Assembly (NCBI GenBank): GCA_021810985.1
Contig: JAJZQA010000147.1
Span: forward strand, 1-6,766
DNA: 6,766 nt
Direction: 5' to 3'
DNA from: Deltaproteobacteria bacterium
Lineage (GTDB): Bacteria; Desulfobacterota; Desulfuromonadia; Geobacterales; Geobacteraceae
A model generated the notes under the pieces. That model had not been told where the DNA came from, made no database searches, and saw only the letters and a list, made by a program, of their open reading frames with translations. The translations under genes were made by a program, and so were the position numbers. Shown here piece by piece: positions 1 through 6,028 of this stretch (its first letter is position 1; each line of letters opens with the position of its first letter).

Positions 1-1563
1 GAGGCGGTGGAGCGGGGCTTCGGCCATTTTCCGGAGCATGCGCCACTGCTGAGCTACGAGCGGCTGGGTACCTCCCGCCGCTTCACCCTCTACCGGTTGC
101 CGCCGGGATGCACCACGGTCTTCTTTCCCGGCTGCGCCCTGTCCGGCACCCGCCCTGACGCGGTCACCACGGTCTTCTCCCTGTTGCAAACGGCCGACCC
201 GGCCATGGGCATTGTTTTTGATTGCTGTATGAAACCTTCCCACAGCCTGGGACGGGAGCGGTACGCCACTGCCATGTTCGAAGAAATGCGGAACTATCTG
301 GTAGAGCAGGGGGTGAAAGAGGTGCTGGTGGGCTGCCCCAACTGTCAGGTTATGTTCGACTCCTTCGGTGAAGGACTGGTAGTGAGAACCGTCTACGAAG
401 TCCTCGCGGAATCCGCTCTTTCCCTGGAGAAAGCAAGCGGGTCGGTCACCGTGCATGACCCATGCGTGATCCGGAATGCCGAACCGGTGCAGCGGGCAGT
501 TCGTACCCTGCTGCAGCGGCAGGGGCTGACCGTGGAGGAAATGCCCCATTGCGGAAAGACCACGCTCTGCTGCGGATTGGGCGGCGGAGTAAAGATGTTT
601 GCTCCCGATCTTGCGGAAGTAGCTGCCTCCAGCCGCAAAGATGAGGCACAAGGCCGGAGGATCATCACCTACTGCGCGGGTTGTGTTCAGGCACTGGCTC
701 CGCATACGCCCACCAGTCATCTGTTGGATCTGCTCTTCACCCCGGAACAGACCCTGGCCGGGAAGAAAAGGGGGACTGCGGCCCCTTTTACCTACCTGAA
801 CAGACTCCGCCTGAAAAAGAGATTCAAGAAAATGGAAGACTGTGCCGTGCTGCGGGAACGAACCTTCACCGCAGAGGAAGGTCAAAAAAAGAAACGATCC
901 TGGAAGCCGCTGGTTTTCCTGGTCCTGCTGGCGGCCGCCGTTGCCGGAATACACCTCTCCGGCGCTGTCGGGTACCTGCAGGAAGACAGGCTGAGGGCGC
1001 TGATCGCCGGGTACGGGGCACTGGCCCCGGCCATCTATATACTGATCTATACCCTGGCGCCGGTGCTCCTGCTGCCCGGGCTCCCGATCACCATCGTCGG
1101 CGGAATCCTGTTCGGCCCCTTCTGGGGGGTGGTCTACACCATAACCGGCGCCACCCTCGGCGCATCGCTGGCGTTCCTGGTGGCGCGCTACCTGGCGCGT
1201 GACTGGGTGACGTCAAAACTGACCGGCCCCAAATGGGCAAAGCTCGACCGGGAGGTGGAACAGCACGGCTGGAAGGTGGTGGCCTTTACCCGCCTGATCC
1301 CGGCTTTTCCCTTCAACCTGCTGAACTATGCATTTGGCCTGACCAAGGTACCCTTTACCCATTATCTACTGGCGACATTTTTCTGTATGCTGCCGGCCTG
1401 CATTGCCTTCATCGTTTTTTCAAGCTCGCTGCTGGGGCTGATCCGGGGCAACCTGTCACCAACCGCCCTGCTGGGCATCGTTTTGATCGTTGCCGTTTCC
1501 CTGCTTCCGGTGTTCTACCGGCGATACAAGCGTCGGAAGCCTGAGAAGGCAGTAGCAGAATGA
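1..1563 (+). CDS. CCG-domain (HdrD/GlpC-type) redox protein fused to a VTT (TVP38/TMEM64) membrane domain, 5' partial
   Basis: The frame is open to the left window edge. A GTG at position 7 could start it, but the true start probably lies upstream, possibly with a ferredoxin-like part. Numbering from that GTG, residues 35-245 hold two cysteine-rich CCG modules: C43, C73-C74, C110-x2-C113, then C153, C188-C189, C223-x2-C226. In heterodisulfide reductase HdrB/D and GlpC such modules bind a noncubane or [4Fe-4S] cluster and handle thiol or quinone redox chemistry. A basic linker (about 265-300) leads into about six membrane segments (roughly 302-318, 341-357, 361-378, 380-395, 451-475, 486-503). 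These carry the VTT signature FTRLIPAFPFNLLNYAFG at 427-444. VTT proteins include DedA-like lipid scramblases and TVP38. The fusion suggests a membrane-anchored thiol/redox protein, substrate unknown. It overlaps the next gene by four bases (ATGA), so the two are probably translationally coupled. Domain calls are firm; the function is inference. Confidence 0.88.
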   Translation, partial: EAVERGFGHFPEHAPLLSYERLGTSRRFTLYRLPPGCTTVFFPGCALSGTRPDAVTTVFSLLQTADPAMGIVFDCCMKPSHSLGRERYATAMFEEMRNYLVEQGVKEVLVGCPNCQVMFDSFGEGLVVRTVYEVLAESALSLEKASGSVTVHDPCVIRNAEPVQRAVRTLLQRQGLTVEEMPHCGKTTLCCGLGGGVKMFAPDLAEVAASSRKDEAQGRRIITYCAGCVQALAPHTPTSHLLDLLFTPEQTLAGKKRGTAAPFTYLNRLRLKKRFKKMEDCAVLRERTFTAEEGQKKKRSWKPLVFLVLLAAAVAGIHLSGAVGYLQEDRLRALIAGYGALAPAIYILIYTLAPVLLLPGLPITIVGGILFGPFWGVVYTITGATLGASLAFLVARYLARDWVTSKLTGPKWAKLDREVEQHGWKVVAFTRLIPAFPFNLLNYAFGLTKVPFTHYLLATFFCMLPACIAFIVFSSSLLGLIRGNLSPTALLGIVLIVAVSLLPVFYRRYKRRKPEKAVAE

Positions 1564-2351
1564 TATCTTCCGGCGGCCGGGAAAAGCTGGCAGCCAGTTC
1601 TGGTGAGGTGGCACTGATTATCCCGGCCCGAAACGAGGAGCTATCGCTCCCGACGGTATTGAGACGAGTTCCGGCCGTGATCTCCAGGGTCGTGGTGGTG
1701 GACAACGGTTCCACGGATACGACCGCGGCGGTTGCCCGGGCGAACGGCGCGGAAGTGGTTCATGAGCCGCTGCCCGGCTATGGCAGCGCCTGTCTGGCTG
1801 GAATTGCCGCTCTTGCCGGCAACCCTCCGGCCGTGGTGGCCTTTGCCGATGCTGACGGCAGTGACGGCGTGGAAAACCTGACGGCATTACTTGAGCCGCT
1901 GCTGAAAGGAGAGGCCGACCTGGCGCTGGCGCGGCGGGTTACTGTGGCGAGCAGGGCCATGAGTCCCCAGCAGCGTTTCGGCAACTGGCTGGCGACCCGC
2001 CTGATACGTCTGGTCTGGGGCCATGACTACCAGGATCTGGGACCGATGCGGGTCATCACCTGGCCGGCATTGCTTGAGCTGCACATGGAGGATCGCAACT
2101 TCGGCTGGACTGTGGAGATGCAGATTCGGGCAGTCAAGGCGGGACTACGGGTGGTGGAAACGCCGCTTCCCTATCATGTGCGGATAGCGGGAGAGTCCAA
2201 GATCAGCCGGACCCTGTCCGGGGTGGTGCGGGCCGGAGTGAAGATCTTGTGGGTCATCAGTCGGGAGCTGTTCCGGGTGGAACAAAGAACACCGGCATTG
2301 ACGCGACAGCTTATTCAGGAGCCGAGTGAAAACCCTGAAAAACCCTGCTGA
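1560..2351 (+). CDS. Glycosyltransferase family 2, polyprenyl/dolichyl-phosphate glucosyltransferase-like
   Basis: This 263-residue GT-A enzyme probably transfers a sugar from a nucleotide donor, perhaps to a polyprenyl phosphate at the inner membrane face. Seen in the sequence: an N-terminal Rossmann strand ALIIPARNEE (18-27), VVVDNGSTDTT (45-55) for nucleotide binding, the PGYGSACLAGI stretch (72-82), and a DxD metal motif FADADG (95-100, D97/D99). These are followed by QQRFGNWLATRLIR (137-150), DLGPMR (159-164), the acceptor/catalytic segment FGWTVEMQ (181-188) and the basic SKISRTLSG (213-221). This motif set matches bacterial DPM1/DPG-like GT2 proteins that lack membrane helices of their own. 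The start is the ATG overlapping the upstream TGA, with GAGAAGG about ten bases before it. The 3' end overlaps the convergent glycosyltransferase by 41 bases. The enzyme class is secure; donor and acceptor are not visible. It does not look like the rSAM/selenodomain TIGR04283 transferase. Confidence 0.9.
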   Translation: MISSGGREKLAASSGEVALIIPARNEELSLPTVLRRVPAVISRVVVVDNGSTDTTAAVARANGAEVVHEPLPGYGSACLAGIAALAGNPPAVVAFADADGSDGVENLTALLEPLLKGEADLALARRVTVASRAMSPQQRFGNWLATRLIRLVWGHDYQDLGPMRVITWPALLELHMEDRNFGWTVEMQIRAVKAGLRVVETPLPYHVRIAGESKISRTLSGVVRAGVKILWVISRELFRVEQRTPALTRQLIQEPSENPEKPC

Positions 2352-3702
2352 ACAGATATGCCGTTACTGGCGCCAGGAATAACGCCGCCGTCACCTGCGG
2401 GTCTTCGATCCATTGGCCCAGAATGAAATAGGGGATCTGAACCCGGTACGTCAGAAAGACCGCCCAGCAGAGAACCAGACCGGCCGGACCGGCGCAGAAG
2501 GGAAGGAATACCGCAAGACTGAGGGCATACCAGGGTTGAAGGGTCGGAGTCAGCAACAACATCGCCATGGCAAGGGCATAACAGGCCTCCATCGCCAGGC
2601 GCCCCTGGTCTGCGGTCGACAGGTGCCCTGTGAGCCGATGTGCCAGACGGAGGAAGATCCAGGCGGCAACAGCCAGAAAACCTCCGGACACCAGCATGCG
2701 GGCGATCCCTCCCGAACCTGTCATCTTTCTGAGGGTGTTGAATGCAAAGCCGGCGAATTCCCAATTGCGGGCATATATGTCGAGCGTGGCCGCCATGTTG
2801 TCCAGGTGCGGCAGAAACGGCACTAGGAGTACCGCCGTTGCCCCGGCAAAACCGGCAATAAAATGGATCCGGCGCGGTGCCGGAACCAGCAGGAACAGGA
2901 CGGGCGCCAGCACGATCGGGAACAGCTTGACCAGAGCGGCGCACGCGAGCAGCGCTCCGGCCAGAATGAACGGCCACTGTCGTGGAGGAGCTGTGGGAGC
3001 GGTTTTTCGTTCCGTCAATAAGAGGCAGAATGCGCCCATCAGCATGGTCAGACCGGCGACGTCCACATGCCCCGATCCGGCGATTTCCAGCACGGGCAAC
3101 GGATTCCAGGCGTACAGCACGGCACGCCACGGAGGCATTCGCAGACTCCGCAGCATCACCATCAGCAGGGCACATAGTCCCAGGTCAAACAGAACCAGAA
3201 AGGCCTTGAGGCCGGTGATACCGCCGCCCATTACCGCCCCTCCGGCAAAGACCAGCTGGGCCGCCGGTGGGTAGAGGGTTACATGGTCGGGATGGTTGAT
3301 ACGGGAATGAACGACCGCCAGGTCGGGCGGCGGCTGTATCGCGGCCGGCGCGGCAGCGTAAGGGTTGTCTCCCCGGAGCAGTTGCCGTCCGTCCCACAGG
3401 TAGCGGTACACGTCGTCGGACAACTGGGGCGGGGCGAAGAGGAACAGAAGGCGCAGGAGCAGCGCCACACCGAGAATCACGGACGGAGTCCACAAAACCG
3501 TACCCCTCTCACCGCAGTAGAGAACAAGTGCCAAAACAATTACCATGAACGCCGTGATGCCGACCAGCAGCGGAACGACCAGGCGCAGTTCCGGCTGAAC
3601 GGCAAGCATGCCACAGGAGGCAATAATGAAAAGAGGAAATACGAACAGTGCGCATTTTTTTGCGAAATCATTATTCAGGAGGTTTCTTATAGCGGCAATC
3701 AT
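2311..3702 (-). CDS. Polytopic GT-C glycosyltransferase (GT87/DUF2029 or MptB-like mannosyltransferase)
   Basis: This is a membrane protein of about 463 residues with ten or more hydrophobic helices. GT-C enzymes of this kind use polyprenyl-phosphate sugars on the outer face of the inner membrane. After two N-terminal helices comes SDDVYRYLWDGR (about 95-106), whose acidic pair is the usual GT-C catalytic/metal site. NPYAAAP (about 114-120) follows, typical of GT87 and polyprenol-phosphomannose-dependent mannosyltransferases. Later landmarks are ALVKLFPIVLAPVL and LLLTPTLQPWYAL, the latter also typical of the family. The start is uncertain. ATG at 3702 keeps a full first helix (CALFVFPLFIIASCGMLAV) but overlaps the divergent rhodanese start by 77 bases. 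ATG at 3609 cuts that helix and avoids the overlap. TTG at 3495 has the best ribosome binding site (GAGAGGGG) but drops two helices. The frame stays open to an ATG at 3834, which is improbable because it lies deep in the rhodanese gene. The sugar substrate is unknown. Confidence 0.85.
   Translation of the reverse strand: MIAAIRNLLNNDFAKKCALFVFPLFIIASCGMLAVQPELRLVVPLLVGITAFMVIVLALVLYCGERGTVLWTPSVILGVALLLRLLFLFAPPQLSDDVYRYLWDGRQLLRGDNPYAAAPAAIQPPPDLAVVHSRINHPDHVTLYPPAAQLVFAGGAVMGGGITGLKAFLVLFDLGLCALLMVMLRSLRMPPWRAVLYAWNPLPVLEIAGSGHVDVAGLTMLMGAFCLLLTERKTAPTAPPRQWPFILAGALLACAALVKLFPIVLAPVLFLLVPAPRRIHFIAGFAGATAVLLVPFLPHLDNMAATLDIYARNWEFAGFAFNTLRKMTGSGGIARMLVSGGFLAVAAWIFLRLAHRLTGHLSTADQGRLAMEACYALAMAMLLLTPTLQPWYALSLAVFLPFCAGPAGLVLCWAVFLTYRVQIPYFILGQWIEDPQVTAALFLAPVTAYLFSRVFQGFHSAPE
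3615..3620 (+). promoter_or_regulatory. Strong ribosome binding site deciding the rhodanese start
   Basis: A perfect AGGAGG lies five bases before the ATG at 3626. This favours that start over the in-frame ATG at 3608, which has no such site and would add six residues ahead of a normal signal peptide. A second AGGAGG at 3677-3682 precedes an in-frame ATG at 3701. Starting there would remove the charged part of the signal peptide, so it is probably coincidental. Confidence 0.7.
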
Positions 3703-4423
3703 GATTGTCTCGTGCTCCGTGGGGGCCTTGGCGGCCGATCTGGGGATTATCGATGCAACTACCCTGAAAAACAATTCATCCAAGTGGATAGTCCTTGACG
3801 CCCGCCCCAGGGCGGAGTGGGAAGCGGGCCACATTCCGGGCGCCCGGTCATTTTCGTGGGACGACTATACCAGAACCGATGAAAAAGGTGTACAGTACAG
3901 CTCATTTCCGCCCCGGGAACTGGCCGCGGCCCTGGCCGGACTGGGGATTGACGAAAAGACCCCGGTGGTGGTATACGGAGACGCGGACAAGAGCTGGGGC
4001 GGCGAGGGATACGATGTCTGGCTGCTTTCCTGGCTCGGCCACAAGGGTCCGATCCGGCTGTTGAACGGCGGCATCCAGGCCTGGAAAGGCCGGAACCTGC
4101 CGTTGGTGAAGGGCGCGGTAAAACCGGGTGGGAAAAAAGCCGGCTACCAGTTTGCACTGAAGCCGCAATTTGTTGTCTCAACGGAAGAGGTTCAGCAACA
4201 GAAGGGCTCTTTTACTCTGGTGGATGTCCGTTCTAACTGGGAATGGATCAAAGGCAGGATTCCCGGCGCTGTCCATATCCCCTGGGATGATTTTTACACG
4301 GGTAAGGACCGTCACCCGCTCCCACCGGGCGAGTTGAAAAAGCTGCTCGCCAAGCATGGGGTCGATACCTCCAAACCGGTCGTCTATTACTGCCTGGGAG
4401 GCATCCGTTCATCCTATGCCTAG
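3626..4423 (+). CDS. Exported tandem-domain rhodanese (thiosulfate sulfurtransferase-like), cut short by an amber codon
   Basis: This probably transfers sulfane sulfur (for example thiosulfate to cyanide or a thiol) outside the cytoplasm. A signal peptide is visible: a basic stretch around residues 14-19, a hydrophobic core at 20-34 and a likely cleavage after LAA (about 37). Domain 1 (about 40-160) has IVLDARPRAEWEAGHIPGA and a loop YGDADKS in which D119 replaces the catalytic Cys, so it is the usual inactive half. Domain 2 (about 185-265) has LVDVRSNWEWIKGRIPGAVHIPWDDF and the active loop YCLGGIRSS with C256 as nucleophile. The frame stops at TAG (4421-4423) right after SSYA, where homologues continue with Trp. 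Translation past the TAG gives the expected C-terminal rhodanese segment up to TAA at 4505-4507, for a full length of 293 residues. The shortened product of 265 residues lacks the last helix and is probably unstable, unless the stop is read through or is a sequence error. Confidence 0.88.
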   Translation: MKRGNTNSAHFFAKSLFRRFLIAAIMIVSCSVGALAADLGIIDATTLKNNSSKWIVLDARPRAEWEAGHIPGARSFSWDDYTRTDEKGVQYSSFPPRELAAALAGLGIDEKTPVVVYGDADKSWGGEGYDVWLLSWLGHKGPIRLLNGGIQAWKGRNLPLVKGAVKPGGKKAGYQFALKPQFVVSTEEVQQQKGSFTLVDVRSNWEWIKGRIPGAVHIPWDDFYTGKDRHPLPPGELKKLLAKHGVDTSKPVVYYCLGGIRSSYA

Positions 4424-4507
4424 CTGACACACCATCTGGCAGGGCTGCCGGAGGCTGGAAATTACAAGGGAGGCTGGGCCGCCTGGCAGAAGAGGGCGGG
4501 ACAGTAA
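4424..4507 (+). pseudogene. Stranded C-terminal tail of the rhodanese after the in-frame amber codon
   Basis: In the same frame as the rhodanese, 27 sense codons follow the TAG before a TAA at 4505-4507. They encode LTHHLAGLPEAG, then NYKGGWAAWQKRAGQ. These match the closing part of rhodanese domains, where a helix is followed by N-(Y/F)-x-G-G-x-x-x-W. One change, TGG to TAG, would explain the break, because family members usually carry SxYAW at this point. No separate start codon or ribosome binding site serves the fragment, so it is not an independent gene. Confidence 0.85.
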
Positions 4508-4523
4508 TAGAAAATCTCCGTTT

Positions 4524-5048
4524 ATGACAAAAATTCCTTTTCCTATACCCGTTTTCTGTCTGATTGCAATAACGATTCTCTGGTGCGCGATGGCGGAGCC
4601 GGCTGCCGGTGGAGAGCCGCGCGCTCCACTGGATACACAGGCTGTCGGAAAACAGCGTTCGCACCAACGCACGCTGGCATTGTACGCCAAGGATCCGAAG
4701 ACCTGGAAGATCCGTCCGTCGGGCGCGCGCGGGATCCTCATGTATGACGAGAAGACCGGACGGTTCAGTTTCACGGCCCGCAAGCTGAAGCCGCTCAGCG
4801 GGTATGTGCTGGTTCGGAATGCCGACACCCCTCCGGCCGGGGACCTGCTTGCCCGGGGTACGACCAACAAGGCCGGTGAGTTGCGCCTGAGCGGCAGGTG
4901 GAATGACTGGACGAAAAAAATCTGGCTGGTGAGCGGTAACGATCTCACCATAAGCGGGAGCAGGGTGACGCTGATTGCCTGGAACCCTGAGCAGTACCTC
5001 TTCGAAGAAAAAGTGCTGGGAGTATTCTGTGGAGAGTGTGATGAATAG
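4524..5048 (+). CDS. Exported small protein of unknown function
   Basis: The 174-residue product starts with a signal peptide: MTK, a hydrophobic core to about residue 21, and a probable cleavage after CAMA (24). C21 does not sit in a good lipobox, so a lipoprotein is unlikely. The mature part has LYAKDPKTWKI (53-63), a beta-rich stretch with TGRFSFTARKL (78-88) and SGYVLVRNADTPP (92-104), then GTTNKAGELRLSG (112-124), KIWLVSGNDL (132-141) and a closing WNPEQYLFEE (153-162). This order resembles secreted beta-sandwich domains found in archaea and some deltaproteobacteria, from memory and without a named family. The tail carries a CxxC pair (C169, C172). The gene follows the rhodanese remnant by 16 bases and may share its transcript. 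The ribosome binding site is poor. The stop overlaps the radical SAM ATG by eight bases. Function unknown. Confidence 0.72.
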   Translation: MTKIPFPIPVFCLIAITILWCAMAEPAAGGEPRAPLDTQAVGKQRSHQRTLALYAKDPKTWKIRPSGARGILMYDEKTGRFSFTARKLKPLSGYVLVRNADTPPAGDLLARGTTNKAGELRLSGRWNDWTKKIWLVSGNDLTISGSRVTLIAWNPEQYLFEEKVLGVFCGECDE

Positions 5049-5922
5049 GGGAGTGCCGATCAAGAAACTCCCTTTTCTGATGATGTATACGGTGCGGGGC
5101 TGTCCCTTCAGCTGCAACTTCTGCGCATCAAACGAAAACTTCGGAAAAACGGTACGGCAGAGAAGCGCGGAGAGCGTTGTCGCGGAGATCGAATATTACA
5201 AGGAAAAGTACGGCATCAAACAGGTGCTGTTCAATGACGACCTTCTGGTAATCAACAAAAAGCAGATTCACCGGTTCTGCGACCTTTTGCTCGAAAGAAA
5301 GACGGATATTGTCTGGGGATGTTTCAGCAAGGGTTGAAGCATTGGATGCCGGGCTTGCTAGAAAAATGAAACAGGCAGGCTGCTTCATGATATTTTTTGG
5401 CCTGGAAAGCGGCTCCGAGGCCATGCTGCGCAGAATGAACAAGAACTACCGATCCCCGGCGTTGGCGCACGACGTGATTTCTTTGGTGGCTGAAGCGGGT
5501 ATTGTACCGGTCGGTTCCTTTATCTTCGGATATCCGGTGAAACAGAGGAAACCGCAGAACAGACAATCTCGTTTGCCTGCTCCCTCCCTCTTCGCTATGC
5601 CATGTTTACGACCCTTGTTCCGTTTCCGGGCGCGCCCATATTTACCTATGCGAAAGATCGGGGCATTCTGCCGGAAAAGATAACGGACTGGGACCGGTTT
5701 GAGGCATGCGCCAAACCGTTTCTTCTGAGCGAGCTTTCCGAAGAGCAGCTCTTGAGGTACGTAAAGCGCGCGTATGGGAAGTTCTATTTCAGACCCCGGA
5801 TTATTGCCGGAGCGGTCAAGGATTCCCTCTCATTCTATAAACTAAGGAACAACATTTCCGCCTTGGGCAGGATAGTCAGGCTGATCCTGGCTCGGCGGTT
5901 TGAAAAAAAAGTGTGCACGTAA
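5041..5922 (+). pseudogene. Radical SAM protein, N-terminally shortened and broken by two single-base indels
   Basis: Three frame pieces make one protein. Piece 1 (5041-about 5330) has the radical SAM cluster motif RGCPFSCNFC with C21, C25 and C28, which binds a [4Fe-4S] cluster and SAM, and ends WGCFSKG-stop (TGA 5335-5337). Removing one A from AGCAAGGG (about 5327-5333) gives WGCFSRVEALD and joins piece 2, with MKQAGCFMIFFGLESGS and a GIVPVGSFIFGYP strand. Adding one G at CCGGT (about 5534-5537) gives GYPGETEETAEQTISFA, the canonical family sequence, and joins piece 3, which runs to TAA at 5920-5922 through FTTLVPFPGAPIF and a basic C-terminus. The restored product is 293 residues. Homologues of the B12-binding radical SAM type carry an N-terminal cobalamin domain and linker, and none is visible here. 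ATG 5041 has GGAGAG four bases upstream. Substrate unknown. Sequencing error is the main alternative to decay. Confidence 0.87.
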
Positions 5923-5941
5923 AACAGGGGAAGCCCGCATC

Positions 5942-6013
5942 ATGTTTTTTGAGAACTTCGCTCGCCAGTCAGCCGCAAACGACTGCCGGATGAAGAACGA
6001 GTTGAACATGTAA
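5942..6013 (+). CDS. Possible 23-residue leader peptide upstream of the sigma factor
   Basis: An ATG at 5942 opens 23 codons (MFFENFARQSAANDC, then RMKNELNM) ending at TAA 6011-6013. AGGGGAAG at 5926-5933 lies eight bases upstream, a usable ribosome binding site. The TAA touches the G-rich ribosome binding site of the sigma factor gene, and the two ORFs share one frame, separated by that stop. This layout would allow translational coupling. The peptide matches nothing I recognise, and so short an ORF can arise by chance. Confidence 0.28.
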   Translation: MFFENFARQSAANDCRMKNELNM

Positions 6014-6021
6014 GGGGGGAG
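6012..6021 (+). promoter_or_regulatory. Strong ribosome binding site for a TTG start of the sigma factor
   Basis: AAGGGGGGAG sits seven bases before the TTG at 6029. Together with the in-frame stop at 6011-6013 and the lack of an in-frame ATG before codon 108, it fixes the sigma factor start at this rare initiator. A TTG start may keep expression low, as is common for regulators. Confidence 0.65.
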
Positions 6022-6028
6022 ATCACAT

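Noticed and set aside
2314..2339. Inverted repeat TTCAGG/CCTGAA as a terminator between convergent genes
   Set aside because: Only six pairs with a 14-base loop, no U-tract on either strand, and it lies inside both coding regions.
2413..3274. Long rightward frames opposite the GT-C gene
   Set aside because: Their products are rich in Arg, Gly and Pro with no recognisable motif, and they are shadows of a clearly coding GT-C frame.
3608..3625. Earlier in-frame ATG at 3608 as the rhodanese start
   Set aside because: It would place AGGAGG inside the coding region and adds six residues before a normal signal peptide. The ATG at 3626 has ideal spacing.
3660..3692. TTGCGA...TTATAG as a -35/-10 promoter
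   Set aside because: The spacing is 21 bases and it lies after the rhodanese start, inside the signal peptide coding region.
3703..3834. Longer N-terminus of the leftward glycosyltransferase up to 3834
   Set aside because: The added 44 residues are not hydrophobic or family-like and lie antisense to the conserved first rhodanese domain.
4248..5117. Leftward 289-residue frame across the rhodanese tail and exported protein
   Set aside because: It shows no domain, no signal peptide and no ribosome binding site, and it is antisense to recognisable proteins on the other strand.
5366..5388. ATGAA/TTCAT inverted repeat
   Set aside because: A five-base stem inside coding sequence is expected by chance.
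5309..5683. TTG-started ORF as an independent gene
   Set aside because: Its first and last residues are frame-shift artefacts. The middle is the continuation of the radical SAM protein.
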